Of a stretch of 64,000 bases of DNA, positions 26,001 to 37,200 are shown one piece after another. The notes below the pieces were generated by a model. The model searched no databases, was not told the DNA's origin, and worked only from the letters and a program-made list of their open reading frames with translations. The stretch is from Hyaloscypha bicolor E. Lineage: Eukaryota > Ascomycota > Leotiomycetes > Helotiales > Hyaloscyphaceae. Every line of letters begins with the position of its first letter. The stretch's first letter is position 1. The stretch is from assembly GCF_002865645.1 (NCBI RefSeq), contig NW_020194541.1, positions 847,181 through 911,180 on the forward strand. Direction: 5' to 3'. The translations under genes and the position numbers were made by a program.

Positions 26001-27379
26001 TTCTCGACCCCAAGCTTTTGCTCAAACACTTGCCAAGCCTTGTCACAACAATTCCAAAACACTACCCCCCTGACTTTGAGATAAGACTTGCACACTTCTC
26101 TATCAAGGAATACTTGGTCTCTCCACGCATATGTCGAGGCTCTGCTGCAATTTTTGCCACCACAGAGAGGGATGCGCACCTGTATATTTCAGAGTCATGC
26201 CTCGCATATCACTTACACCTGAGCCTGAGTAAAAAGGAACTCACGACCAACGAAACTATGAACCGCTTCAAATTGTGGAAATATGTGGTCAATTATTGTA
26301 CGAAGCATTTAGACAAGGCCCCGCAAAGATCTTGGCCACACGGCGTGAAAAGTCTCGTGACACAAGTTTTCACACCTAGGTCACTGAGTTTACTTAATAT
26401 TTTCCAATCCAGTGGTAATCTTTTCGACCAGGAGCTTAGCGAGGAGGAGATGGGACTTGATAACCTGGCTGCGCCGCTATATTGTGCTGCCTCTATAGGT
26501 GCTGTTGAGGTTACACAACTCCTGATCGAAAGTGGCGCTATACTTGACGAAGTATCAGAGGCTGCAAAGTATGGGACTGCATTGCAAGCAGCCGCATACA
26601 ATGACCACGCAACCATAGTGCAGCTCCTTCTGGACAGTGGTGCTAGCATCGACGCCCAAGGAGGCCAATATGGAACTGCATTGCAAGCAGCAGCAATGTA
26701 CGGACACAAAAGCATAGTGGAGCTCCTTCTCGAGAGGGGTGCTGACGTCAATGCCGAGGGAGGTGAATATGGAACTGCATTGCAAGCAGCAGCACGCTGG
26801 GGAGACAAAAGCACAGTGCAGCTCCTCCTTGATAGCGGTGCTGATATTAACGTCCAAGGAGGCAATTTTGGAGCTTTATTGCAAGCAGCAGGCAGCGGAC
26901 ACGCAAACGTATTGGAGGTTCTTCTTGAGAATGGTGCTAACATCAATGCCCAAAGCAAATATGGAACTGCTCTGCATATGACAGTGTTTGGAAGAGAGCA
27001 CAGGATGAAAAGGATGGTGCGGTTCCTGCTTGATAGAGGTGCTGATATTAATGCACAAGGAGGCGATCTTGGGACTGTATTGCATGCAGCAGCATATTTT
27101 GGAAACGAAAGCATAGTGGAGCTCCTTCTCGAGAGGGGTGCTGATGTCAATGTACAAGGAGGCTGTTTTGGGAATGCATTACAGGCTGCTATTGCTGGAG
27201 ACAAGCATGATATCGCGAATCTACTTCTCTCTCGTGGGGCGAAGGTAGATCCGCCGGGTGAGGAGTGGGATGCGCTGCTTACAGGTATTATCGAAAACGA
27301 AGGGCACTCTGTGGCGGACAGACTGCGTAAGGATCAAGAGAATCCGTGGAAGGATGAATCCGAAGATGATGACAGTTAG
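23095..27379 (+). CDS. NACHT-ankyrin NOD-like receptor (fungal NLR), seven exons, 1,223 residues
   Basis: Exons: 23,095-23,226; 23,294-23,368; 23,425-23,988; 24,263-24,893; 24,943-24,967; 25,023-25,622; 25,735-27,379. The frame is consistent throughout and totals 1,224 codons. Residues 1-100 are a polar leader. About 103-400 matches the N-terminal domain found in front of fungal NACHT ATPases (SLWDRAYDSL, repeated as ELWNQAYDAL at about 141-150). The 25-nt fifth exon supplies the Walker A loop: GNAGAGKSVL exists only after splicing (about residues 465-475). Walker B is VYLVIDALDEC (about 565-575), with an STAND-type CTSRREPDIE sensor region after it. A helical module (LPKGLDATYDRML, HFSIKEYL) leads into eight ankyrin repeats from about residue 925 to 1,190; the tail is acidic. 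Family role: ligand sensing by the repeats, nucleotide-driven oligomerisation, then non-self response or cell death. The fourth exon's preceding intron (274 nt) and the 112-nt intron at 25,623 are longer than the rest. Not interrupted, so probably functional. Confidence 0.9.
26563..27240 (+). repeat. Near-identical ankyrin-coding DNA repeats
   Basis: About 99-bp units inside the last NLR exon. Units at about 26,700-26,760 and 27,100-27,160 share the run agcatagtggagctccttct plus the following gagaggggtgctga. Other units share tatggaactgcattgcaagc. Such close units within one gene point to recent unit duplication or gene conversion. Confidence 0.75.
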
Positions 27380-27459
27380 ACTGGGGCTGGATAATATTAA
27401 GTTGCCTAGCCTTTCGTGATCTTGCACTTAGGCGCAGTGTATTAAATAGTATTATGCGG

Positions 27460-27524
27460 CCCGTATACGGGTTAATTTTGGCAACCAGTGCGTATACGAT
27501 ACGGGTTCAACTTAATACGCACTG
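27460..27524. repeat. Palindrome and inverted repeat in NLR 3' flank
   Basis: A perfect 12-bp palindrome CCCGTATACGGG lies at 27,460-27,471. An inverted repeat pairs CAGTGCGTAT (27,486-27,495) with ATACGCACTG (27,515-27,524) around a 19-nt loop. The flanking gtatacg words recur up to about 27,570. This may be the end of a small foldback or MITE element, but no target duplication was found. Confidence 0.55.
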
Positions 27525-27739
27525 ACACTGGTTAATACGACACGGAGTCCGTATATTGGCCGTATACCTTCATTCTACAGTTGTGTCCTAGTGTGACTAC
27601 CCAAGTGGTGACAGGATAGATTTGAAAACAATTCGCCCCGAATCGTAGCTAATGTTTAGAGCTTACGGCAGACAGCCCTTATATTTCTCCCGAAGATCGT
27701 AAAAGACTGCACCCATTTTTTAAGAGCTACCTTCAATTT

Positions 27740-27900
27740 CGTGGGTACCAACCTGGAAAGGCACCCATCGAATCGCAGGCACTTTGTTAAAGGACGGTAC
27801 CTTCGTGGATGGGTACCGTAGAAAGTGACGGTACCTTGTTTTTAACGGTTCTGGCAGCGTCAGAACCGCATCTCCGGGTTCTGACTGTCACAGAACCGGG
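27740..27900. repeat. GGTACC cluster and two tandem hairpins
   Basis: Four GGTACC sites (three of them in acggtacc or gggtaccg contexts) lie at about 27,743-27,835. Two hairpins follow: CGGTTCTG/CAGAACCG (27,846-27,853 with 27,861-27,868) and GGTTCTG/CAGAACC (27,877-27,883 with 27,891-27,897), each with a 7-nt loop. Confidence 0.6.
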
Positions 27901-28585
27901 TGTCGTCGGTTTTGACAAACTGCCAGTGCCGACTCAAGACGGCTCTGACAATCATGTGACCGCGGAGGTCTGCAGACCACGCCGAGCTTTACCTTGAAGG
28001 TTCGCCTTAGAAACCTCCAACAAACTACACGCATCACTAGAAGGGTAGGAGTCCCGCGGTCCGCTTTGGAGATTATGCTGCACGATCAGTTGCGGGGGCA
28101 ACCCAATGGGAGCGCTGGGCAAACACAGATGAGGAATATGAGCAGAGTGGTAAACGTGCACGCATATTTTTAAGTGGCAGTCTAATAAGTAAAGCAACAG
28201 CTCAAGGGATAATAAGGATGAAAACAAACAGTAAGCCAACAAGGGATACACCAGTGCCATTTCTTAATCTCGAAGGCCAATCCTTCAATTAATCAATGTG
28301 TTGCAAACAAACCCACTAAACTCAGAGACGGTGTTTCCAGCTCCCTTGTCCCTTCTATTACTTCTACAGCCTTCAAAACACAAAACCAGTTTATGAATAA
28401 AATAGTAGTTTAAGAAGACACTTCACAAAGACATGAAAGGCTGTCTGTCATGCCCAACTCTCTCCCGCCAGAGGGTCGGCCCATGCTGACGGGCAGTGTG
28501 ATTCAAGAAGTCCACGAGTCTATCAGCGGTCCTCGCAGGTTGCGGCTTCTTCGCTGACTTCTTGAATTTGTGGGCCGTCGAGGCG
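27901..28585. other. Intergenic region without recognised gene
   Basis: Ordinary composition. Open frames here (for example on the - strand at about 27,952-28,260) lack family features or codon pattern. Holds the 3' side of the DUF3435 relic. Confidence 0.45.
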
Positions 28586-31031
28586 TTAGGAGACAGTTCC
28601 GTGTACTCTGTGCGCGTGGCTTTGTAGGTCCATCTTATGCTGAAGGGGCATCTGACAGACTTTGCACTCCAGCCGATCCCAATCCCTTATGTGCCGCAGG
28701 TGCTTCCGCTTGAAGTGCTTCGACAGGTCCCCCGGCTTAGCAAAGGATTTGATAAGCTTCTCGCCCAAGCACAGGAAGCAGACGGTTGGCCTCTTCTCCT
28801 TGAACACCGACAGCATAGCGGCATCTAGCGCTTGCTTCTCGGCTTCTGCCGCTACCACTTGCGGATCGACCTCCTTGACCGGGGCGGCATATGCTTGCTT
28901 GGTCGGCGGTCGACCACGGACCACAGCACCTCCCTCCTGGAATTAACAGTGCGCAGCGACCGCGTTAATGGCTTCGTTACGCCGGCGGCTCTCCTCATCC
29001 AGCGTGGTTCCTGGCAGGGTAATGATTGTCTCGACTAAGAGTCTCTGTGTAAGGGGCATATCATCACCATGGTCCAGGCTCGTCTTCACGTCCTGGTCAA
29101 ACTTGAGGCCCGAGAGCTGCTGCTAGATCTCGCGGAGTGGATTCTCCACATCCCACTCCTCTCGAATCTTCTTTAGAAGCGCATCCCTCTGCCGACGCCT
29201 CTCGCCATTAATCTCGCTATTTAGTTTCTTATAAGAGGGATGGCTCGTGGCAGCACCACCCAGCTATTGTTTAAGGGCCTCCCGCTTCTCAACGAGCTCG
29301 CGGACGCAGGAATACTGATTCACGGACCGGGACTGCTCGCCCGTGAGCGCCTGCGGCCGGTCGGGATCGATCCACCGCAGCATCCGATAGGCTACTCGCA
29401 TGAGATCGTATTACGGCTCGGTACCGGAGACGATAGCGCGGGTATTAGCCGTCACCCGCTGCAGGAGATAGTACTTAATATAGGTCTCTATCTTCCCATA
29501 CTATAGCATCATAAGCTAAAGCGCGTCACTAACGTCCTCTATTTAGATAGCATTAGTATTATTGGGGTAGTATTATAGGAACTGCTACTTATTGCTCTGG
29601 TTAAAGGCGTTTCTCGCACCGTACTAAAGGCCATATGGGCGAGTGATCTGCTTGAAGCCCGTGAGAACACCGAGGTCCTCTATCTACGGCAGGAGTGTCG
29701 AGTACGGGAGCGGCTTGTCGGGCGAGATCTCCCACCCGTAGGGCGTGGAGTATAACTTGCAAAAGACGGGCGTATTAGCCAACTCCGGTCGTAGGTCCAA
29801 CGGTAGCTAGTTGCAGCCCGGCCGGATGCCCAGCTAGCTAAAGCCCTCCGCGGACATGAGACTTGGTACAAGGAATACTCTATTAGCAATAAGGAGGCCG
29901 AGCAGAGCCACCTGCAGGCTAAGGACCAGGGACGGGTCGAAGATGACCTCGGGAACGGGGAACATATTCCTGATAGAGATTAGCTTTAAACACTGAGTAT
30001 AAGATGAAAAAGAGGGCTAGGGCTAGCAGCTTACATGTCCTTCGTACCGAGGAACTGCTTTGTAAACTCATATGTGGACTCGATCAAGATATTATACGGC
30101 CCGCCGTTCGGGTCCCGGAGCAGGGTCACGATAATGTGGCAGTATCAGAGGCTAAGGACGGCTTGCAGCCGGTTCCCAGAGAAGCCGGCTAGCTAGAGAA
30201 AGAGGGCGAGCTGGATACGGTATCGGCCGTACGTATACTTCTTCTTCGTTATTATTAGGTTGGTCTGTATGATTACCGCAAGGTCTTTGACGTATATGAC
30301 CCCCTTTTCGCATTTCTGCCTAGAGAGGCTGCGCTTTTTCAATAGCTTTTGTAGTATCTAGATAGCAAGCATATAAGCCATAATGTGCGGTATAGAAGGA
30401 GGATGAGTTGACTTACCCGGCGCGCCTTGCGGTCAGGCCCTTTCTTGCCATCGAATACCTTCCCACCCGTCGCCCTCTCACAAGCTAGCCGGAAGTACTT
30501 GTAGTATGTTCCCATACTATTCTTGGACCCGAGTCCCTTTACTCGCCTCCCGCCCTTCCCTTAACGCTAGTTTAGTAACCATACGAAGAAGGCCTTAACC
30601 GTATGGGGCGTGAGTTCTCGCATTGCCACGTGAGCATCCTTCCCGATATATCAATAGTACCTACAGGTTAGTCAGGTTAGTATTGCAAGCAAGCGGGAGA
30701 AGATAGGGGCCCACCGGTAGAATCGTTCCTCTATCCCGTCAATAAGACTGAGGCTACCCTCTTTGTATTCCTCATTCTCATCGTCAGACTCAGGCTCCTC
30801 CTCCAGGTTACGGTAGTATTCCGGTGGTTGGTCCTCATCCCCTTAAGTAATCCACAGCATATCTATCTTGTCCTCGCCCTCTATATCCGTATTAATATCG
30901 GTAGCATTAGTATCAGAGCCGGATCCCCGAGGCTCGCCCTCTTTATCGAAGCAGCTATCGCCGTCTGAGCCATCGCTATTATTATCGGACAGAGGCGGAG
31001 AAGAGCGGTTTCGTTATTGGCGACACGGCAT
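28586..31031 (-). pseudogene. DUF3435/FluG-domain tyrosine recombinase-like gene with C2H2 fingers, RIP-damaged
   Basis: Reading - from ATG at 31,031 (MPCRQ* then RNRSSPPLSDNNSDGSDGDS) gives an acidic N-terminus, then a DUF3435 (FluG) domain. Introns 30,358-30,416 and 29,970-30,034 have good GTAAGT/GTAAGC donors. The latter joins KDM to NMFPVPEVIF. Features of the recombinase fold: GFSGNRLQAVL (first Arg, about 30,170), the RPYGL*YGARNAFN block (about 29,620), and KYYLLQRVTANTRAIV, holding the likely nucleophile Tyr (about 29,465). The C-terminus is intact from 28,946: CFLCLGEKL with HFKRKH, and CKVCQMPLQHKMDLQSH, both C2H2-like. About 17 in-frame stops occur, almost all explained by CAG/CAA to TAG/TAA. 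Damage is densest at 29.1-30.2 kb and absent in the last 360 bp. DUF3435 proteins include Starship 'captains'; the C2H2-tailed FluG type is a related, very repeated family. It is not functional as it stands. Confidence 0.82.
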
Positions 31032-31515
31032 GCTGAATCGATCGGCCGACGCAGGCGATAGTGTAAAGGAAGAAGAGGGGGACGAAGTGGTGGGGAAGGA
31101 GACAGCAATGGCAGTAATCAGAAGACGCAAGTTCTCTTAGGAAGTCGTTGAGAAATCGTATCGTGGAGGGCGGAGACAGAGGAGTGGTCCGGAGGTTTAA
31201 AGGAGAAGAAAGGGAGAGAAGCGATTCGAAGAAATATAAGAGGATCCATGAGTCACGAAGCGACGGAGGGCATCTATTTCCTGATGGCCTATATAGTCGT
31301 GAAACGAGAAATAGTTTTCCTGGAATGACAACCGGATGTTCTCTGGCGGCTGGCGGCTGGCATTTCTGGCTCTCGGCTGGGGTGGGGGCTGCGCCGCCCT
31401 GGCCGCCAGGTATGCGAGCGTTAGGGCGGCGCGAGATTTTTGGCAACTCGGCTGCGTAAAACAGCGACAAAAGCTGCCGAAAACAGCAGCCAATTCGCCG
31501 TTTGCTAGTTTAAAG
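31032..31515. other. Upstream region of the DUF3435 relic and island border
   Basis: Ordinary to GC-rich DNA with a short GC-rich run of ctggcggctggcggctgg type (about 31,339-31,356). An open frame on each strand spans it, but neither shows family features. The composition switches sharply to RIP DNA at about 31,516. Confidence 0.5.
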
Positions 31516-33953
31516 TAGAATAAAAGATTTCCAGAAATAACTTATAATAAAATCTTATTAATTAGTATTTTTTAATATTTCTTATTAGGTTATTTCTCTA
31601 GCTATTATTATAAAATACTAATAATATAACTAAATTATATAGATTTAGGCTTATTATTTAGCTATATAAGCCTATATCTTCTATAATTAACTAGAATATT
31701 AATATATATTACCTATTTTCTACTAAGAATAATATTATAATTTCTAAGATTTAAGATAATTATAAATATATTAATACTTTATTTATTAATTAGAAATAAG
31801 ACCTTTATATATTTCTTAATAAACTTAGCTAGCTTTTTATTAAAACTATATATAATATAGGATAAGAAAAGAAGTTATAATTCTATTTCTAAGAATTATT
31901 CTATAAGCTAAATAAGCTTTATATTAATAAAAATATAATTATTAGCTCTAGTATTAATAAAGGAAAAAGACTTAATTCCTAATTTATTTATACTAATAAT
32001 ATAGGATATTATAAAAGTATTTCTTCTTATTAGATAAGTTAAGTTAATCTTTACTAAATCTATATTATAAGCCCCTAAAAAAGAGACTTTTTTTAGAAGT
32101 ATTTGTTTCCCGGTTTTATACTAGAATTAGAATTCGAATTCTTTAAATACTTTATTAGAATAATATATTCCGGTAAAATAAGAACTAAGCCTAGCTTAAT
32201 TCTAGATAAAGCTATCTTAGTTTCCTTATTATATAGAATTAATTAGTATTTAATATAATAGCCAAACTTGTTATAATTAAGGTATTTAATAATTAAGAGA
32301 TTCTTAGTTTTTATAAGATATTACTTATATTTATAAGGAAATATATACTTAATAAAAGTAGTTAATATAGGCTTTTTAGGCTTCTTTTTAGGAATATATT
32401 TCTTAGAAATATATAGGAATATAATACTAGAAATAAACTTGGCTAGAATAATTCCTGCTTTTTTATATTTCTTAGTTTTCTTATATATAGCTTTAATCTA
32501 CTAATTATTAGTAATATAATACTAAGTAAAGTAAGTAGTATTAATAGAAGAATTATTATAATATATATATACTAATTTCTAAAGCTTTAATAAGAACTTC
32601 TTATTTAGTTTATATTTAATATCTTATAAACTAATACTGCTTTCTATAAATAGTTATAAGAAAAGAATATAGAACTTCTAAAATACTTAATTAGAATATA
32701 TTTAAAGCTTACTAAAATTATAATAAGTATTTTATATCTTATTAGAATTAGAATATAGCTTCTTTAGATAAGAATAGAACTCTAAAAGCTAATAATACTA
32801 ATTTAAACTATTTTTATTTATATAAGAATTAGTTAGAATAAAAGTATTACTAGTAAGTCTATTAGAAATATAAATAATCTTAAGATTCTCTAAGAAATAT
32901 AAATTAGTATTTTCTTATAGCTTATTTTTAATCTAAACTAGCTAGTTATTAAAGATAGTATAATCTCTAATAAAGAAAATTAGATCTAAAAGCTTAGTAA
33001 TTCTAATATTTCTAAAGAAAGTATAAGATATAGGAAATCCTAAATAGAAATAAATAAGAAATAATTCGGAATTCTTTTAAGAGAAGTTCGAAATAGCCAG
33101 AGTAAATAGAATAAAAGTAGTTAGAACTACTATAAGCTAATTTACTATAGCTATATAGTATTTAATATTATTCTCGAGCTTAGTATTATAAAGCTTAGTA
33201 TTCTCGAGAATAGCTTTATTATAACTATAAGTATTTTTATATAAAATAAGTTTTTAGATATTTTTCTAATAGCTTTTTATAATAATATTAATATCTAAAA
33301 GTAAGATATCGGGTTTCTTGGCCTATTTATATAATTCTCTAATAGTAATATAATTATTAGTTTCTAGAAGCTTTATAATAAAAATAGAGAATTCTATTTC
33401 TATAGACTTATTTATAAATTCTCTAGAAATACTAATAAAATATTCGATTCGGGAAGGGCTACTAATGAAATAACCTAAACTAGTAAGAGCTTTATTAGAA
33501 GCCTTAGTAGAAATTAATATAGTTCCTAGTTATATAATATTTTAGAAAATCGATTTATTATACTTTTTCTTTATTATATCTTTTCTAGTAATTTTATTAC
33601 TAGTATATATATAAAGCCTATAAGATTATAGAATAGAGCTTGAGAATAATAGTTAGGTTACTAGCCTATAAGTACTTATTACTCTAGAACTTGGTTAAAA
33701 AGTAGCCTTTATTTAAGGTTCTTTAATTTTCGGGTTTTCGGAAAGAATTTCTAATATATTACTAGTATATATTTATAAAGATATAAATATTTAATTTCTT
33801 TAAGAGTTCTAAAGCTTTTTGCTTTTATTATTCTAGAGTTTATTACTTATATTTCTAAGGTTCTATTATTTTAGTAATACCTATATTATTAATAGTTCTA
33901 AATTAGTTTATTTAAAATCCTTTATAGAATTAAAGAAAGTAAGCTTTAAATAC
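31516..33953 (-). mobile_element. Truncated Ty3 element: gag and protease region (copy of 49,553-52,003)
   Basis: Aligns over its whole length, same orientation, with 49,553-52,003. On the - strand it encodes the 5' part of a gag-pol: a CCHC zinc-knuckle relic (Cys codons turned to Tyr, NYNKFGYYIRYYP type in the sister copy) and a protease-like region. It ends abruptly at 31,516, where the sister copy goes on into RT, so the rest was lost by deletion or recombination at the border of the gene island. Confidence 0.8.
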
Positions 33954-34227
33954 TATTATAAATATAGTATTTAGGATTTAGTAAATAAAGTAAAAGGTTT
34001 CTTATAAAAACGATTTAAAGCTAAAGAAAGGAAAACTAGAATATAAGAGGCTATAAAAGAGTATATATATCCTATAATATACTAGTTCTAAAAAGGCTTA
34101 GCTTTCTAAATATCTCTAGTATATTTCAAGTATATTTCCCTAGTAAAGCAGTTATATTATATATATCTAGAAGATATCTAGTATCTAGTAAAATATCTCA
34201 GATACTAGATATCTAAGAATTATAATA
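33954..34227 (-). repeat. 5' LTR of the truncated Ty3 element
   Basis: 274 bp, the same length as both LTRs of the full element at 45,263-52,277. On the - strand it opens TATTATAATTC and closes TATAATA. It lies directly upstream of the gag-protease region. Confidence 0.85.
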
Positions 34228-37200
34228 CTCTTTTTCTTTCTAATAACTATATATATAATAACTTTTTCTATTATTACCTTCTAGTCTTTTCTTTTACTTT
34301 TTTCTAAATCTTTTTTAATTATTTTTAATTAATTCTATAATATCTTTCTCTGGCTTTATTATTTACTTATATAATAATAAATATAAAAGTAATCTTATAA
34401 CCTCCTTTCCTATTATTAGTAAATATTTAAAATATTTTAAGTATTTATTTATTAATTTCTTTATTTTATATATTATAGTATCTAATAAGAAGAATTATAA
34501 TTATTATAATAAGAATTCTAAGTCTTATATATTAGTAAGTTCTTTAGTTTTAATATTTATTAAAGCTAATATAATTTTAGATTTCTTATTATTTATTAGA
34601 GGCTTACTAGTTCTAGAAAGATACTATTATAATTTTTAAGAAATTTCTTAAAATATATTCTAAATAGTATTATACTAATAAAAATAATACTATTAATTAG
34701 GTTTTTAAAGATTAGAAAAATACTAATAAGTTTCGGAATTCTTTTTCTTATTTTAATAAGGTAAATAATAATATTATTAAAGTTAGTATCCCAAAAATAA
34801 GTTTTTTTTAATATATTTAGGTATTTACTAATTCCTTAAAGAAATACTATAATATTTATTTTTAAGATATTAATCTTATTACTAAGCTTATTACTAAGAT
34901 TATTAAGTAATTTACTACTAGTATTTTAAGTACTAATAATATAATATTTATAGTTATTTGAGACCTGACTTTAGAAATTCGGGCCTTTTATAAAATATAT
35001 ATAACTATTATAAGTTCTTTATTTATTTCTCTTAATATTCTTAATACTAATATTATTATAATATAATTATATCTTATTAAGAAATAAGCGAATTCCGGAA
35101 AATATTAGCTAATTCTTTATTAAATCCTAAATAGGGCCGGTATTTAGTATTCTTATTTTAGGAATTAGAAATTTATAGGAATTAGAATTTATTTATTTAA
35201 GATACCTATAACTAGTTTACTTATAATAAATCTTTCTTAATTCTAAACCTTTTTCTAATAATTTAAATATAATTCTTATAAGCCTTAATAAAACTCTAGA
35301 AAACCTTTATAAATAAAAAAATCTAGGGAAAAAGTATTTCTATTATTATTCTAGGCCTTTTTTTAGCTATCTAGATTCTCTCTTTCTTTTAAATAGCCTT
35401 TTTCTTAGTAGTTTAGATTTCTTTTTAATCTTAAAAAATTATTAAAAAATAATTTCGGATTTTAAACTATAATTTTAGTTATATAATTTTAGAAGTTTCT
35501 TAGAATTTTTAAGATTAGAAAAAGTAGATAATTAGGTATTATAATTATTAGGCTAGGCTTTCTATTTAATTAAATACTATTACTTCTTGCTTTTATTATC
35601 TTATTAGTAATTAATAATAACTTCTATTTTTTATTCTTATTTTTTATTCTTATTTTTTATTCTTATTTACTAATTCCGGAAGTTTTCTAAAAAGATATAA
35701 ATATAGCTTCTAATTCTTTTTTATTATATATTTTTTAAAAAGAAAAATATAGAAAGTTAGATATAAATAATTATATATATTTAGTAGTTCTAACTTATAT
35801 ATTAAATTACTAATATATTTAAGAATTCTAAATAGATCTATAAATTTTAGCTTAAGCTTTCCTGTTTTAAGTTTAATATTCTTTATTAATAATATTATCT
35901 AGGCTTTTTTAAAATAATATTTAGCTAATTAGTATTTATTATAATAGGTTTCCTAATTATTTTATATATAGTACTATAAATTCTTAAGCTTTCTCTATTT
36001 TATTTTAAGAGTTTCTAGCCTTTTATATATAGCTAATATCTTTTTTATAATTCTATTCTCAGAATTCTATAAAAGTTAAAAATAATATCTATAATATATA
36101 TAGAAAGATATATCTTATAAAACCTAATATTTTAAGTTATTATATATAAATTTCATAAAAGATAACTTTTTAAACCAGTTATTTTTTTTAGATATTATAA
36201 TAATATCTTAGGTAATATTCTAGGACCTAGTTCTGTTTTTTTATTTAATTATTTATCTAAAAATAGTAAGCTATATTTAAATACTATTTATATATTAAAT
36301 AGAAATAAAAAGCAAACTAGAACTAGCTAATAAATACTATTTCTTAGTCAGAAATAATTCTATTAGAGAAGCCAAAAATCAAGAAAATATATTCCTATAT
36401 AATCTTAGTAAGTTCTAGAAAGTTACTAGTTTTATAATATATAATATACCTTACTATATTAAAGTACTAGTTAATAATTATAAAAATTATATTAAAATCG
36501 GGACTTCCTATTAGGTTCTTATATAATAATAGATCTATAATAAAATTTATAGAAATCTTATTCTAGAATTTCTTAGACTATAGTAAACTACTAAGTAAAC
36601 TATATAGTAAATACCTCTTTATTTTAATTCTCTAGTAAATATTATATTCTTAATAATAATTATAAATATTTCTTTTTATATTCTCTTAATATTAGAATCT
36701 TCTAAGAAGCTCGAGAGTTTTCTTTATTTTATAGTATTTGGCTATTAGATTATTATAATAAAGCTTTATAACTTCTTAATACAAAATAGAATTATTAGAT
36801 ATAATAATTCTTAAATAGTACTTAAATAAGCCCGAATTATTTTTCTAGATTTCTTTTTCCTTAGTATCTTTTTTACTAAACCTTTATTTTATAATATTCT
36901 AATATTAAGAATTATTTCTCTAAGTTACTTAAATAATATCTAGAAGAAATTTAGATAAAGGAGCTAGTATTATAGCTCTTTTAATAGCTATATATATCTA
37001 TATATAGGGAATTAGATATTTATAATTATCTAATTCAAAAACTCGGAAAACCGAGAAGTCTTTAGTTTTATTAAGTAATATAATTATAGATATTTCTATT
37101 ATCTTAGCTATAATAATAAAGCCTTTAAGGCATTTCCTTATATTTTACTTTTTAACTAATTCTATAATTAAAAAATCTATAAGATAATCTATTTACTTAT

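Noticed and set aside
26293..27204. 303-codon open frame on the - strand opposite the ankyrin repeats
   Set aside because: Mirror of the repetitive NLR exon; its sequence is just the periodic complement of the ankyrin units.
27809..28260. Short open frames on both strands after the NLR
   Set aside because: They cover the hairpin and GGTACC cluster or featureless sequence; no family motif.
30982..31470. 162-codon open frame on the - strand upstream of the DUF3435 relic
   Set aside because: Overlaps the true N-terminus in another frame and has proline/leucine-rich composition without family features.
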